Shown here piece by piece: positions 35,695 through 45,824 of a stretch of 64,000 nt of DNA. The notes under the pieces were generated by a model. It made no database searches. It was given only the letters and a program-made list of their open reading frames with translations, and was not told where the DNA came from. A program made the position numbers and the translations under genes. Origin of the DNA: Hyalella azteca (Eukaryota; Arthropoda; Malacostraca; Amphipoda; Hyalellidae); assembly GCF_000764305.2 (NCBI RefSeq), contig NW_025947133.1, positions 186,001 through 250,000 of the forward strand. Reading direction: 5' to 3'. How positions within the stretch are numbered: the stretch's first letter is position 1; the number at the start of each line of letters is the position of its first letter.

Positions 35695-38118
35695 GGCCAG
35701 GAGGGAGCTGTGCTTCAGGGAGTACGCGTCCCCGATGCTGAAGTCCGCCATGCGCTTCAGCTGCCGCAGCACCCGATGTGCCTGTACACATTCATTTATC
35801 TTCATCTCGTACACGATTAATATAATTTAAAATATTGTAATTAATGTTAATAATTTGAGCGTAATAATAAAATAAATACTTGAAGAGGAGTTGCTACCGT
35901 TAATTCGGTGGCAGCACAAGCAAATTTTAGGGTAGGTGGCATCTTTGTCAGCATGAGAATTATATTACAGAAAAAATACTCTAAGCCAAGGTCAGATTGT
36001 GCCTCTGTTTGTAGTTTATTTAATTTATTAATTTCATTCACTAATGTTTTATCCATAAGGGGTTACCATTTCCTGGCACATTCCTCACCGAGAGCTTGAA
36101 GAGTCGAGGCCACTTGGCGCTAAGCTTGGTCAACTCGCTCAACTGTGCCTCTATGCTCTTCACCTGGAAATGTTGTGCAATTCTTATGCATTTTAAGTTA
36201 ATGATTTTCCTACTCTGCAAAACAAACCCAATCTAACATTAATTTGACTGCCAGGTATCGACTGAAAAGATATTAAAACATGGTAGTATTGAACCAGATA
36301 ATAACAAATTTATAAAGAATTAAGTTTCTTTGAAGAAATTTATTATTGTTAGAAAGGAAAATCAAATAAAACGGCAAGCGAATTATCATGTACGGATTGC
36401 TTTCACTAAGTTCACAAACAGCTTTAAATATCACGCTCAAACTCACTAGGTTCATAACACCATTTATCAAACTGTAACAGACATTTCACATATATGTAGG
36501 AGGTTAACAGTTCAAATCCCTTGGTATAAGGTGCTATATCAAATCCTGACCTCGTTGATGAACTGTTGGTCTGTGTTGAACAACGTGCACAAGATGCCAA
36601 TATTTGGCCCCATGTAGCACAGGTAGTCGGAACGGATGACGTTTGATGCCAGTAAACTGAGATGCACGGCAATGCTTACGCTAATTGCCGCTACCTGCAG
36701 CGTGATGATCCATGCGAAGATTGATATTAGCTCTGCCTTCATCGTTTCAGTCTGCGTAAAATTAAATGATTGGTTTGACACATAAAAATATTTGCAGTTG
36801 ATTTAAATGTTACAATAATGTGTCTATCTGGATGACACTTTTCCTCAAAAAAAAATAATTTTTGGCGAAACAAAAAGTTTCGCAGTGCAAAATTTATACA
36901 ATAAACTATGAAAATTCACACAATCACGGAATAAACACCGTAAAGGTAAATAATATACTTGCATTCTCAGGATCGTTTGATTGTTGAAATAACAATTTAA
37001 TCAATTTAACAGTCAATGATCATCAAAATACAGAATGATTATGCACAATTTTACCGATAAATTTTATGAAACAACTTCCGTTATCAAATCGAAAGTTCGA
37101 GAACACAGCTAGAGATAATTTTAACAGTGAAATCTTTCGAGTAACTATAACACCTTAAATGGCTACAACGATATTAAGTTATCTGAATACAAATGCATAA
37201 GTTATCTGAAAAAGTTACATTAAGTTAACTGAGAAAGAATGTATAAACCTATCCATTCACAACTTGAAGCGGATCATAGGTGACAGCCCAACCAACACGC
37301 CAGTTTATATTATACATCGTTCTGAAGGTCTCAGTGAATTTGAGTTATTTCAGCTCTGTGATGATGAGGCTTGAGCTAACCTAAAGTAACTGTTACAGGT
37401 ATACAAATAAATTCTTTCACCTTTGCGTTTTTACCTTTATCAGGAACAATTCAAGGCTCTCTAGAATTGATTCGATGGCGCTATCACACTTCTGGGTTTG
37501 AAACAGCACTAAGTAATCATCACAACCATCCTTCAAAATTTTCACTATGGAAATGCTCATGAGCCTGAAGGTCATGATGGCAAGTATGTTGCCGTCGAGT
37601 ATGGTGACTTGTGTTCCACTTAAAATAAATTTCAACCAACGAGGTTCTTCTGCCCCAAAGTTTCCACTCAGAGCAACCGTCAGACCAACGCAAGCTTACA
37701 GTCGCAAGAATTACGAATTTCAGAATTACCAAATTTTATTAAAGTCGATACGATTGACTTAGTTTCATTCTTTTGGTTTTCGGTGTAGAAATGGAGATGA
37801 ATGAGCTTAGATAACTTACAGCTTCGTGATAAGAGTATGTTTCCGCCGGAAAAACTGCAGAGAAAGTTAGCCGCCAGCATCGCCGTGAGAGTAATTTGGC
37901 CAACATCACTCATAGACCGAAACCTTATATATTGGGTTAACATAGGAGCGGAAGGAAAGCAAAACGATCAATCGCATCGCAACTGCATACAAAAACCAGA
38001 AAGGAGAAATTTTTGTTCCTTCATCAGCGACGTCATAGCAGAGCAAACCAAAAACTCGGAGCCCGTTAATGAGTAGAGTTGTGAATGCATATTTTATTTT
38101 TGAAACTGTAGACGCCAT
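35695..38118 (-). pseudogene. Gustatory-receptor-like gene with frameshifted first exon
   Basis: Exons: 37435-38118 (broken), 36551-36751, 36089-36163 and 35695-35781, perhaps followed by 35195 onward. All introns are phase 0 and match those of the plus-strand paralogue at 42513-45070; exon 2 has exactly 67 codons in both. The family is the seven-transmembrane arthropod chemoreceptors (7tm_7). The last identified exon reads VLRQLKRMADFSI..AYSLKHSSLLA, against VARVLNQLDKMADFSI in the paralogue, the conserved end of gustatory receptors. Exon 1 starts MASTVSKIKYAFTTLL and has FWFLYAVAMRL, but the reading shifts near 37938 (after NPIY), near 37735 and near 37700. Exons 2-4 are open. It is either a pseudogene or has sequence errors in exon 1. 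Confidence 0.75.
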
Positions 38119-39689
38119 ATTAAACAGAGTTAAGAAATTTATGGCTTTTATATTTTCTATAAATTTGAGATTCGAAAAATACTTTAGAGTACAAAAATAT
38201 CACTGACCCTATATGTGAATTAACTTCAGTTTATAAAATGAAATATTCCAGCTCAATTTGTAAATTTATGCGTTGCTGGTGCATGTACGCGAGTTAGAGT
38301 TACTACGAGGTGACTGCGGGCTTTCTGAGCCTTGGCTAGTGCAGATTAAGAATTCTAATCAAAGTGCTATATAGATCACGTTTGTGTATGAGCTATAGGT
38401 AATTTTTATTTGATTTCAATATTGATACTAGCATTTGATGACAATGGTTTTAATTTCAGTCGCAAACAATGCAGTGATGTTTGATCTCCGTGACTCAGAT
38501 GCGCAGAAGGCCTCAGTGAATTTGAGTTATTTCAGCTCTGTGATGATGAGGCTTGAGCTAACCTAAAGTAACTGTTACAGGTATACAAATAAATTCTTTC
38601 ACCTTTGCGTTTTTACCTTTATCAGGAACAATTCAAGGCTCTCTAGAATTGATTCGATGGCGCTATCACACTTCTGGGTTTGAAACAGCACTAAGTAATC
38701 ATCACAACCATCCTTCAAAATTTTCACTATGGAAATGCTCATGAGCCTGAAGGTCATGATGGCAAGTATGTTGCCGTCGAGTATGGTGACTTGTGTTCCA
38801 CTTAAAATAAATTTCAACCAACGAGGTTCTTCTGCCCCAAAGTTTCCACTCAGAGCAACCGTCAGACCAACGCAAGCTTATACAGTCGCAAGAATTACGA
38901 ATTTCAGAATTACCAAATTTTATTAAAGTCGATACGATTGACTTAGTTTCATTCTTTTGGTTTTCGGTGTAGAAATGGAGATGAATGAGCTTAGATAACT
39001 TACAGCTTCGTGATAAGAGTATGTTTCCGCCGGAAAAACTGCAGAGAAAGTTAACCGCCAGCATCGCCGTGAGAGTAATTTGGCCAACATCACTCATAGA
39101 CGGAAACCTTATATATTGGGTTAACATAGGAGCGGAAGGAAAGCAAAACGATCAATCGCATCGCAACTGCATACAAAAACCAGAAAGGAGAAATTTTTGT
39201 TCCTTCATCAGCGACGTCATAGCAGAGCAAACCAAAAACTCGGCGCCCGTTAATGAGTAGAGTTGTGAATGCATATTTTATTTTTGAAACTGTAGACGCC
39301 ATATTAAACAGAGTTAAGAAATTTATGGCTTTTATATTTTCTATAAATTTGAGATTCGAAAAATACTTTAGAGTACAAAAATATCACTGACCCTATATGT
39401 GAATTAACTTCAGTTTATAAAATGAAATATTCCAGCTCAATTTGTAAATTTATGCGTTGCTGGTGCATGTACGCGAGTTAGAGTTACTACGAGGTGACTG
39501 CGGGCTTTCTTAGCCTTGGCTAGTGCAGATTAAGAATTCTAATCAAAGTGCTATATAGATCACGTTTGTGTATGAGCTATAGGTAATTTTTATTTGATTT
39601 CAATATTGATACTAGCATTTGATGACAATGGTTTTCATTTCAGTCGCAAACAATGCAGTGATGTTTGATCTCCGTGACTCAGATGCGCG
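37324..39689. repeat. Tandem duplication of about 1182 bp containing receptor exon 1
   Basis: Copy 1 is 37324-38505 and copy 2 is 38506-39689. They differ by only a few substitutions (for example G/C near 38059 and 39243) and a 2-bp indel (AGCTTACAGTC versus AGCTTATACAGTC). Each copy carries all of exon 1 with its donor, plus the upstream flank up to CTCAGATGCGC. The high identity points to a recent duplication or an uncollapsed second haplotype. Confidence 0.92.
38617..39302 (-). pseudogene. Second copy of the broken gustatory receptor exon 1
   Basis: Same exon as 37435-38118, with the donor (AAAG|GTAAAA) at its low end. It shares the frameshift after VNPIY and the one after LIKFG. Copy 2 differs at the third lesion: two extra bases keep the ILATV frame running into VGLTVALSGNFG but leave a TAA between them. 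With no further receptor exons between the copies, it could only be an alternative first exon of the locus. Confidence 0.8.
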
Positions 39690-40777
39690 CTTCCTTTGTT
39701 TGAAAGTCGATAGCTGTTTGTCAAGTTTATGATCGATGTCGATGGATGTTTGTCAAATTTGGTTCGTTGTACCGCTTTATCGATCGATGCTGTGCTACTT
39801 TATGCTATTTTACAACCAAAGCGACACTAACAACATGTACAACGATAATAAAACTTGCCAGTTGAAGCCTCGCGCTTGTTTTTTATTTGCTTTCTTTGGA
39901 ATTAATAATTTTGTTTTGCACAAGTTCTGGACAATAGACAATCATGCCTCGGAGGCCTGTTTGTTTGGTTGACATTACCTCATATATTATGCCTTTCAAG
40001 TTTAATTTTAACGAGCCTGGTAGTCAGAACCTAACATCAGCTAATGTTAATGTTAGCTAATAATGATAGGTAATCTTTTGTAAAATAATATGTTAAATAA
40101 TTGTGAAATAAAAAAATATGTTCGCTAATAATGATAGGTAATGTTGTGCTAATAATGATAGGTATTGCGAATTGTATGTTTCAGCGATGGCTACTTATAA
40201 AGCTGCTGAAATATATTACTACTAAAATTTGTGTCGAGGTAAACAAGCCAAGTAAATTCTATGCGAGAAAATCTTCCATTCATCATGTTTACTCTTTCAA
40301 TTGTAACTAGCATAAACCGCGCGTTAATACCTATAACTTCCCTGATAAATTAGAATTTTTGTGTCTCATTCTCAAATAGAGGGACATCAAATCAGCTACG
40401 GGAAATAACTCTGTATGTATACCCTGTTAATGCGATTTTAATATCAACTTCAGACGCTAATGCACCTTTGTTTTACTTCACTCATCCATGAACTCTGACG
40501 ATGTTTGTTTACTCTGAGCTCACGCTAATTCTCTACGATCAATTGTCCATCGATAATATCAAGTTGATATGTTCTTAGCAGACATCACATTGTTCCTCTA
40601 ACATGTTAATGAGCTAGATGTCGTGAGTTTGGGGTAATTCCTGTTAAAATATGTAATGGTAACTCATTAAAGTTTTAAATAAAAGCTTAGCATATCTCTT
40701 CCGTTACAGTTTGTGCTTATGGTGACATATAGCATTCACTGACAAATAATCAATTCAACTTCGCAATTCGTCAGTTA
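39690..40777. other. Intergenic DNA between divergent receptor loci
   Basis: Nothing gene-like is seen. A short unit GCTAATAATGATAGGTAAT is repeated three times at about 40054-40166. The candidate 78-codon frame at 39736-39972 has no known domain. Confidence 0.4.
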
Positions 40778-40905
40778 TGGGAAGATCGGGTTCATAAGGC
40801 CGGATCCCTTGTGAATCAAGTCACGAAGAGTACAAGAATCGGCAACAGGCCATGGGCCCACTTCTTCAGTGCCGACACTTCTATTCTATTCTAAATATAT
40901 ATGAT
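40778..40905 (+). mobile_element. 3' tail fragment of retrotransposon family T
   Basis: Matches the 3' UTR of family T (CGTCAGTTATGGGAAGATCG, GGCCGGATCCC, CGGCAACAGGCCATGGGCC) and ends CTTCTATTCTATTCT, the short repeated tail. Only about 130 bp remain. Confidence 0.8.
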
Positions 40906-41002
40906 TCCACTGTTATTATAATTTCAATTGAGGTCATGAACACTAAGTTAATACGAATATTATTGCAATTGGATATTCAATATATAATATAGGACTTGGG
41001 AT

Positions 41003-41230
41003 GGGCCTGTGGCCGCGGCCTCCGCGGCGCGGCTTTTGGGAGCGGCGGACCAAATATCCAGGGCTCGTCTACTTGCGGCGGCGAGGAGAGAGAGTGGCTT
41101 GTGGCTTCACGCTATTCCTTCAGATGCTCTTGGAACACTTCTAGATCCCGACTCCTTCCGCGTCTCAATTGCTCTTCGAGTTGAGCTCCTCGCTCGCGTC
41201 ACAGCTCAGTGACCCTCGGAGTCGGTGTAG
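41003..41230 (+). pseudogene. Fragment of a retrotransposon-type protein (post-RT region)
   Basis: The frame at 41009-41212 gives ADQISRARLLAAARRESGLW followed by LHAIPSDALGTLLDPDSFRV, a block I know from the region after the reverse transcriptase in some arthropod non-LTR elements. The zinc-binding Cys/His end expected next is missing; another frame continues briefly. The piece is GC-rich compared with its AT-rich surroundings, which suggests a separate origin. Confidence 0.55.
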
Positions 41231-41511
41231 GCCACCATCAGAGGCGTTAAGGTCGGGGCCCTGATCATTGACATGAAACCATTCCCTGTTTTTAATTAAT
41301 AAAATCAATTCATTTTTTTTTTTGTTGGAATTGTGAATGTGGGAGGCCTTTTTAAAAAAAAAATATATATATATAAATTATATCCTAGAGGTAATTAAAA
41401 CTTTACTTAACCAATTATTGTCTATATTTTATTGACCCCACATAAATTTCAAGTCGAATATTCAATTTATACTTCATTTTACAACACTTCTCTTTAACTT
41501 CACTTCTTGTT

Positions 41512-41540
41512 TGTTTGTCTGTCTGTCTGTCTGTCTGTCT
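41512..41540. repeat. (TGTC)n microsatellite
   Basis: About seven TGTC tetramers in a row after TTGTTTGT; a simple repeat. Confidence 0.9.
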
Positions 41541-41854
41541 CAAATCTTATAATCAAAATTTAACACACTTCTACTTATCCTATCTATCTGAAATTTTGCA
41601 CACTTGCGTAAAGTTGGAAACAATGCAAGAATCAAATGACGGAATGAATGATTTAAAAATTAAACAAAATTTCGATATTAAAAAAATGGAAAAAAATAAT
41701 TTTGTCAGCTACAAATCTTATAACTGATATTTGACACACTTTTACCTGCCCAATTGACCTGAAATTTCGCATACTTGTGTGAAGTTGGAGGCAATGCATG
41801 AATCAATTGACGGAATAAATAATTTTGAAAAATTTGTATATATTAAAATAAATT

Positions 41855-42005
41855 AGGTTTCATTGAAGACCAGAGAGTATTTCTTATTGACAATTTTCTT
41901 ATTATTTTTCAAAAATAATAAGAATAATAATGATAATAATAAGAATAATGAAAAATAATAAGAAAATTGTCAATAAGAAATACTCTCTGGTCTTCAATGA
42001 AACCT
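41855..42005. repeat. Perfect long hairpin: 55-bp arms, 41-bp loop
   Basis: The arm 41855-41909 (AGGTTTCATTGAAGACCAGA...) is the exact reverse complement of 41951-42005. The loop is AT-rich with AATAATAAG units. It is followed by a repeat block (about 42060-42180) that recurs at 49915-50036, where a second hairpin follows. It could be a foldback MITE or an inverted-read assembly artefact. Confidence 0.85.
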
Positions 42006-42512
42006 GCATTAAAGAACAGCTTCTGCCAAACTACACAAATATTAAAATAAATTAAGAATTAATTTTTTTAATATTCGAAAATACAATTAGAAATTCATTG
42101 TACATCTGTAACATTGTAAACACTGGATTCTTTAGAAGTGTTTTCTTTAAAAAGTATTTGCAAACGTATATTATTATGAGTCAATTTTTATCGAAACATC
42201 GATACAGGCGGGGCAGTGAGTCAACCCTCAACCCCTGAGTAAACGTTTTGGGTAGCGCGAAGGGGCAAGTCATTTGAACAAAGAAGCAGTCGAGCAACAA
42301 ATGAACTATTCATACAGAGTTCTAATTTGTTTCTAACTTATTTCCGCATTGATTAGAACTGAACAAGCAGTACGCAATTGCTCTGATGGCCAGTGCGCGG
42401 TGCACAGGGAACGAACAAGTTGGCTACCACACGTCGTTGTCTGGGACATATCACGGAATTTGAAACTTGAATTCAAAATTTTAATCACCTTCAGTGAGTG
42501 GCACCAGGCACC

Positions 42513-45070
42513 ATGTCGAAAAGAAGAGAGCTTGGTGTTTGTGTGTCACTGTTTCTAATGAGAATTGCAGGGATTTTATGCCACAACATCGAGAAAAAAG
42601 GTCCCAAAATTTCTATGTTTTGGGTTGCGTATGCAGTTGTGGTGCGCATAACAGGTGTAGTGAGATTTTTCCTCAACTCAGGGGTGGACGTAACTGGCCC
42701 GAAGAATGCTTTATCGAGTCGCGTGAACTCTGCAATATTATTTTTGAGCTTCTTCTCGAGTATCGCCTGCAGCATCATAATGTCCATCCGAAGCAGAAAA
42801 TTTGGAAAACTACTGCACGACGTTCTCAGCGACCACAACTCATTTTGGTTTTCGAATCTCGCATCTCATTACATCCGCAAGAATGCACTCATGATCCTTG
42901 CCATCGTTTGCAACATTTCTGGAGTAGCGTTCGTTATCTTCGGCGCTTTAAACGACCCGACGCTGCCGCTTTCGTTGAAGTTAGTCTTAGTGTTCGCAGA
43001 GGTTATCTTCATTACAGGGAGCCTTGCAGTCGTTCCCGTATTTCAGTACGTGTGCTATGCACTGGCGGGGGCGCTGCAGACTCGATACCAAAATTTCTCC
43101 AATAATTTCATCGAAAAGGTTCAAAATAAACGATCCATCGAAAATTTTGAAACTTTCTTACACAAGGTAAGAAGCCAAAGCACGTTCAACGCACGAAGTA
43201 CCTGGAAAGTTTCCAATTATTAGCTGGAAAGTTGGATTAATATGTGCATGGATAATATTGGGAGGTTTACAATTGTGCCAATGAAATTCTTCGAGAACTA
43301 ACTGTAAGAGTGTAGATAGGATGTCATTCGCATGATAAATATGTAAGGCGTACAAGAACGAATTCATTATTTAATACTTACATTCCTATAAATAATTTTT
43401 GATCAGGTGGACCAGAAGAAAACGAAAATTTGTGAATTATTTGACTGGAGCTTGACGCTCTTTCCCATCTCAGCGACGGTCATGGCTTCGCTACAAATCA
43501 CGTCATGCATGACATATGGGGCCAGTTACATATTAATCATTTTCATCTTTCCGTCTCTGCAATTGATGATAACAATTTTTAATTCTGGACAAATGTTTAT
43601 TGACGAGGTAAGATTCAGTGACTGACCAAGCATTATCTGGCTCTCCTTTACGAAGCATGAATTGTGAAATTAATTGAATTTATTCGATTGCAAATGAATA
43701 TTTTATCTGTCCGGCTTTTCAGGCTGGCCGTTGATAACGTACAAAAATTGATTGGTCCTTCCATCTGATTGTCTGAATGATATTGAAAGACTGAATTTCT
43801 CATGATTTATTTTACGAACTGTTTCCTCAGGTGACGGGCATACGAGAGGTTCTTGCACGTGACAGCGTGACGTGGCCGGAAGAACTAAAACCTGCGGTAA
43901 AAATGATAACCTAGAGAAGAGAGTTTAATTATAATTAGAGTCCGAGTCAAGATTAAGCGTCTCCACCTTTAAAGAAGCTTTTACTGAAAATCTACAATAT
44001 CTATTTATTTATAAATTGAGATTCGTTAATTTTTGCTTCTTATACGCATAGTGCCTCATCGTTGAAGTCTACGATACCAGAAGATAAAAATATAATTGAA
44101 GTATCCGGTTAATGATGAAAATAATAATCCGTATTTGACTTCTTTATGTAATACAGGGTGCGCCACAGAAACTTACTTATTTGAAAGGTCAATAAAAACA
44201 AAAGTACTTCAGTTATTGTTTTAAAATTTTTTTATTCGAGAAAACAGTATCCCAAATTTCTTTTTCAAACAGTTTTGAAAATTAAATCTCATAAATGACG
44301 GCCTCCATTGCGCATAAACTAATGAAGTCGCTTTTTTCATAATGGTTTCCACTTTATGCAGCATATCAATCGGTATTTTGGCAATGACGTCGCGAATGTT
44401 GTTCTTGAGGTGTGCTATGGTCCGTGGTCGATCGACATAAACCAGAGATTTCAAATATCCCCATAAAAAGAAATCGCAAGGAGTCAAATCTGGAGAGTGG
44501 CGGCCGTTGGAGATCGCCATAAAAATAAGGACCAATTATTCCCATTACCGACGTCGCACACCAGACAGTAACTCGCTCACAGTTAAGTGGCTTCTGGTGA
44601 AACTCACGTGGATTTACACTACACCAATAACGCATGTCTAGCCTGTTGACGCAGCCGGAAATGTGGAAGTGAGCCTCGCCACTGAAAAAAACGACCGCGT
44701 CTTCAGGCAGGTTGTCAATCAGCATTTTACATGCATTTTGAGGGGCAACAAAATCGCGTTCAGTTAATTCTTGCACTACAGCAAATTTATTTGAAAAACT
44801 TTGAGAAACAAACTTGGGAACTTACCCCTTCAGATGCACCCCCTCTCGCCCTTCTACCCGACCAACTAACCGCACAGGAATTTTTTCAAATAAGTAAGTT
44901 TCTGTGGCGCACCCTGTATGTATACTTCTTAATTTAAAACATTTCCACAGAACATTTTTCAGAATATTTGTGAACATGAGCAGGTAGCGCGAGTATTGAA
45001 TCAGCTGGACAAGATGGCTGACTTCAGTATCAGAGGAGCCTTCTCGCTGCGACGAAGCACGCTAGTTTCA
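42513..45070 (+). CDS. Gustatory receptor (7tm_7 chemoreceptor), last exon not found
   Basis: Four exons joined in phase 0: 42513-43166, 43407-43607, 43831-43896 and 44951-45070, giving 347 residues; a complete receptor of this family is usually 380-450. Such proteins are ligand-gated cation channels in sensory-neuron membranes that detect tastants. The start ATG (MSKRRELGVCVSLFLMR) follows a CACC context. Hydrophobic segments are seen around FWVAYAVVVRI, SAILFLSFFSSIACSIIMSI, ALMILAIVCNISGVAFVIFG and VFAEVIFITGSLAVVPVFQY in exon 1, and YILIIFIFPSLQLMITIF in exon 2. Exon 4 has FSIRGAFSLRRSTLVS, the conserved lead-in to the last membrane segment. The final exon is not clear; the acceptor at 45556 gives only VGITS then stop. 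A mariner relic fills the third intron. It is head to head with the paralogous locus at 35.7-39.3 kb. Confidence 0.8.
44154..44916 (-). mobile_element. Internally deleted mariner-like transposon
   Basis: Inverted ends share more than 30 bp (CAGGGTGCGCCACAGAAACT... ) and TA flanks each side (44152-44153; 44917-44918). The minus strand encodes transposase pieces: GEAHFHISGCVNRLDMRYWC and CERVTVWCATSVMGIIGPYF, then in another frame PDLTPCDFFLWGYLKSLVYV. These bracket the DDE domain of Tc1/mariner enzymes; the middle with the second catalytic Asp is deleted. The N-terminal DNA-binding region is also absent. The element is in the third intron of the gustatory receptor gene. Confidence 0.92.
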
Positions 45071-45579
45071 GTGAGAAATGTGAACTACAAATAAGTACAT
45101 GTAATACATATGTGAATATTATTTTACTGACTGAATATTTGCTAACAATATTCGTAAAATCCAGATGAATATTATCTAATTTCAAAATATTCTGCTTGTT
45201 TACCTGTCTCAAAAAATAGTAACATAAACAATTAAATTCCAGTAACCAGTAAGAGATCGGAAACGATTAAATTTTCTTTCGAATAATTTTTTCATGTAAT
45301 AGCTGTCAGGTCTGAATTTGTTTAAGGTGCTGAACTCTTGCGTAGCGTGGGTTTTGCTGCTCATGCAGATCGGCGCAGATGACGTCGCCCGAGACCAGGC
45401 GGGGCAATGATTTTCGCTATCCTGGAAGCGCTGTAATCTCCGAGTGAGAACCAAGCGGTGCACGTGTATTTAATTTTGACAATTTTTATATCAGCTATTC
45501 GATTTCAATAACAATATATAGCAATGAAGTTTAACTCAGTCGTATGTATTTTTTTAGGTTGGTATAACTAGCTGATTGA

Positions 45580-45824
45580 TTAACCCTCTACCGCGTGACA
45601 AGAGTAACCGGAGCAATATTGTCACAAGCCTACTTCCCAAAAAGGATGCGTTCTAGTGAGCGCAAAATGACTTGCACTGATAGTTGCCGCCACGTACAAC
45701 TTTTAAATGTTCTCTGTTGCGCACAAACGTAATCAGGTTGCTGCAATCAATAGTTTACGTATAATTTAAGTTGAAAGTTATGTTCCCGGAGAGTGCATAC
45801 GGCGGTAGACCGTAGAGGGTTTAA
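45580..45824. mobile_element. TTAA-ended MITE, 245 bp, imperfect ends
   Basis: Left end TTAACCCTCTACCGCG and right end CGTAGAGGGTTTAA are imperfect inverted repeats with outer TTAA, piggyBac-like. No coding content. It lies 0.5 kb after the last receptor exon found. Confidence 0.55.

Noticed and set aside
42494..43105. 203-codon plus-strand frame
   Set aside because: Shadow of the gustatory receptor exon 1, which is in another frame with clear membrane segments and conserved splice sites.
45549..45574. Last exon of the plus-strand gustatory receptor after TTTTTTTAG
   Set aside because: The acceptor is good and the phase fits, but it gives only VGITS and stop, not the expected last membrane segment.
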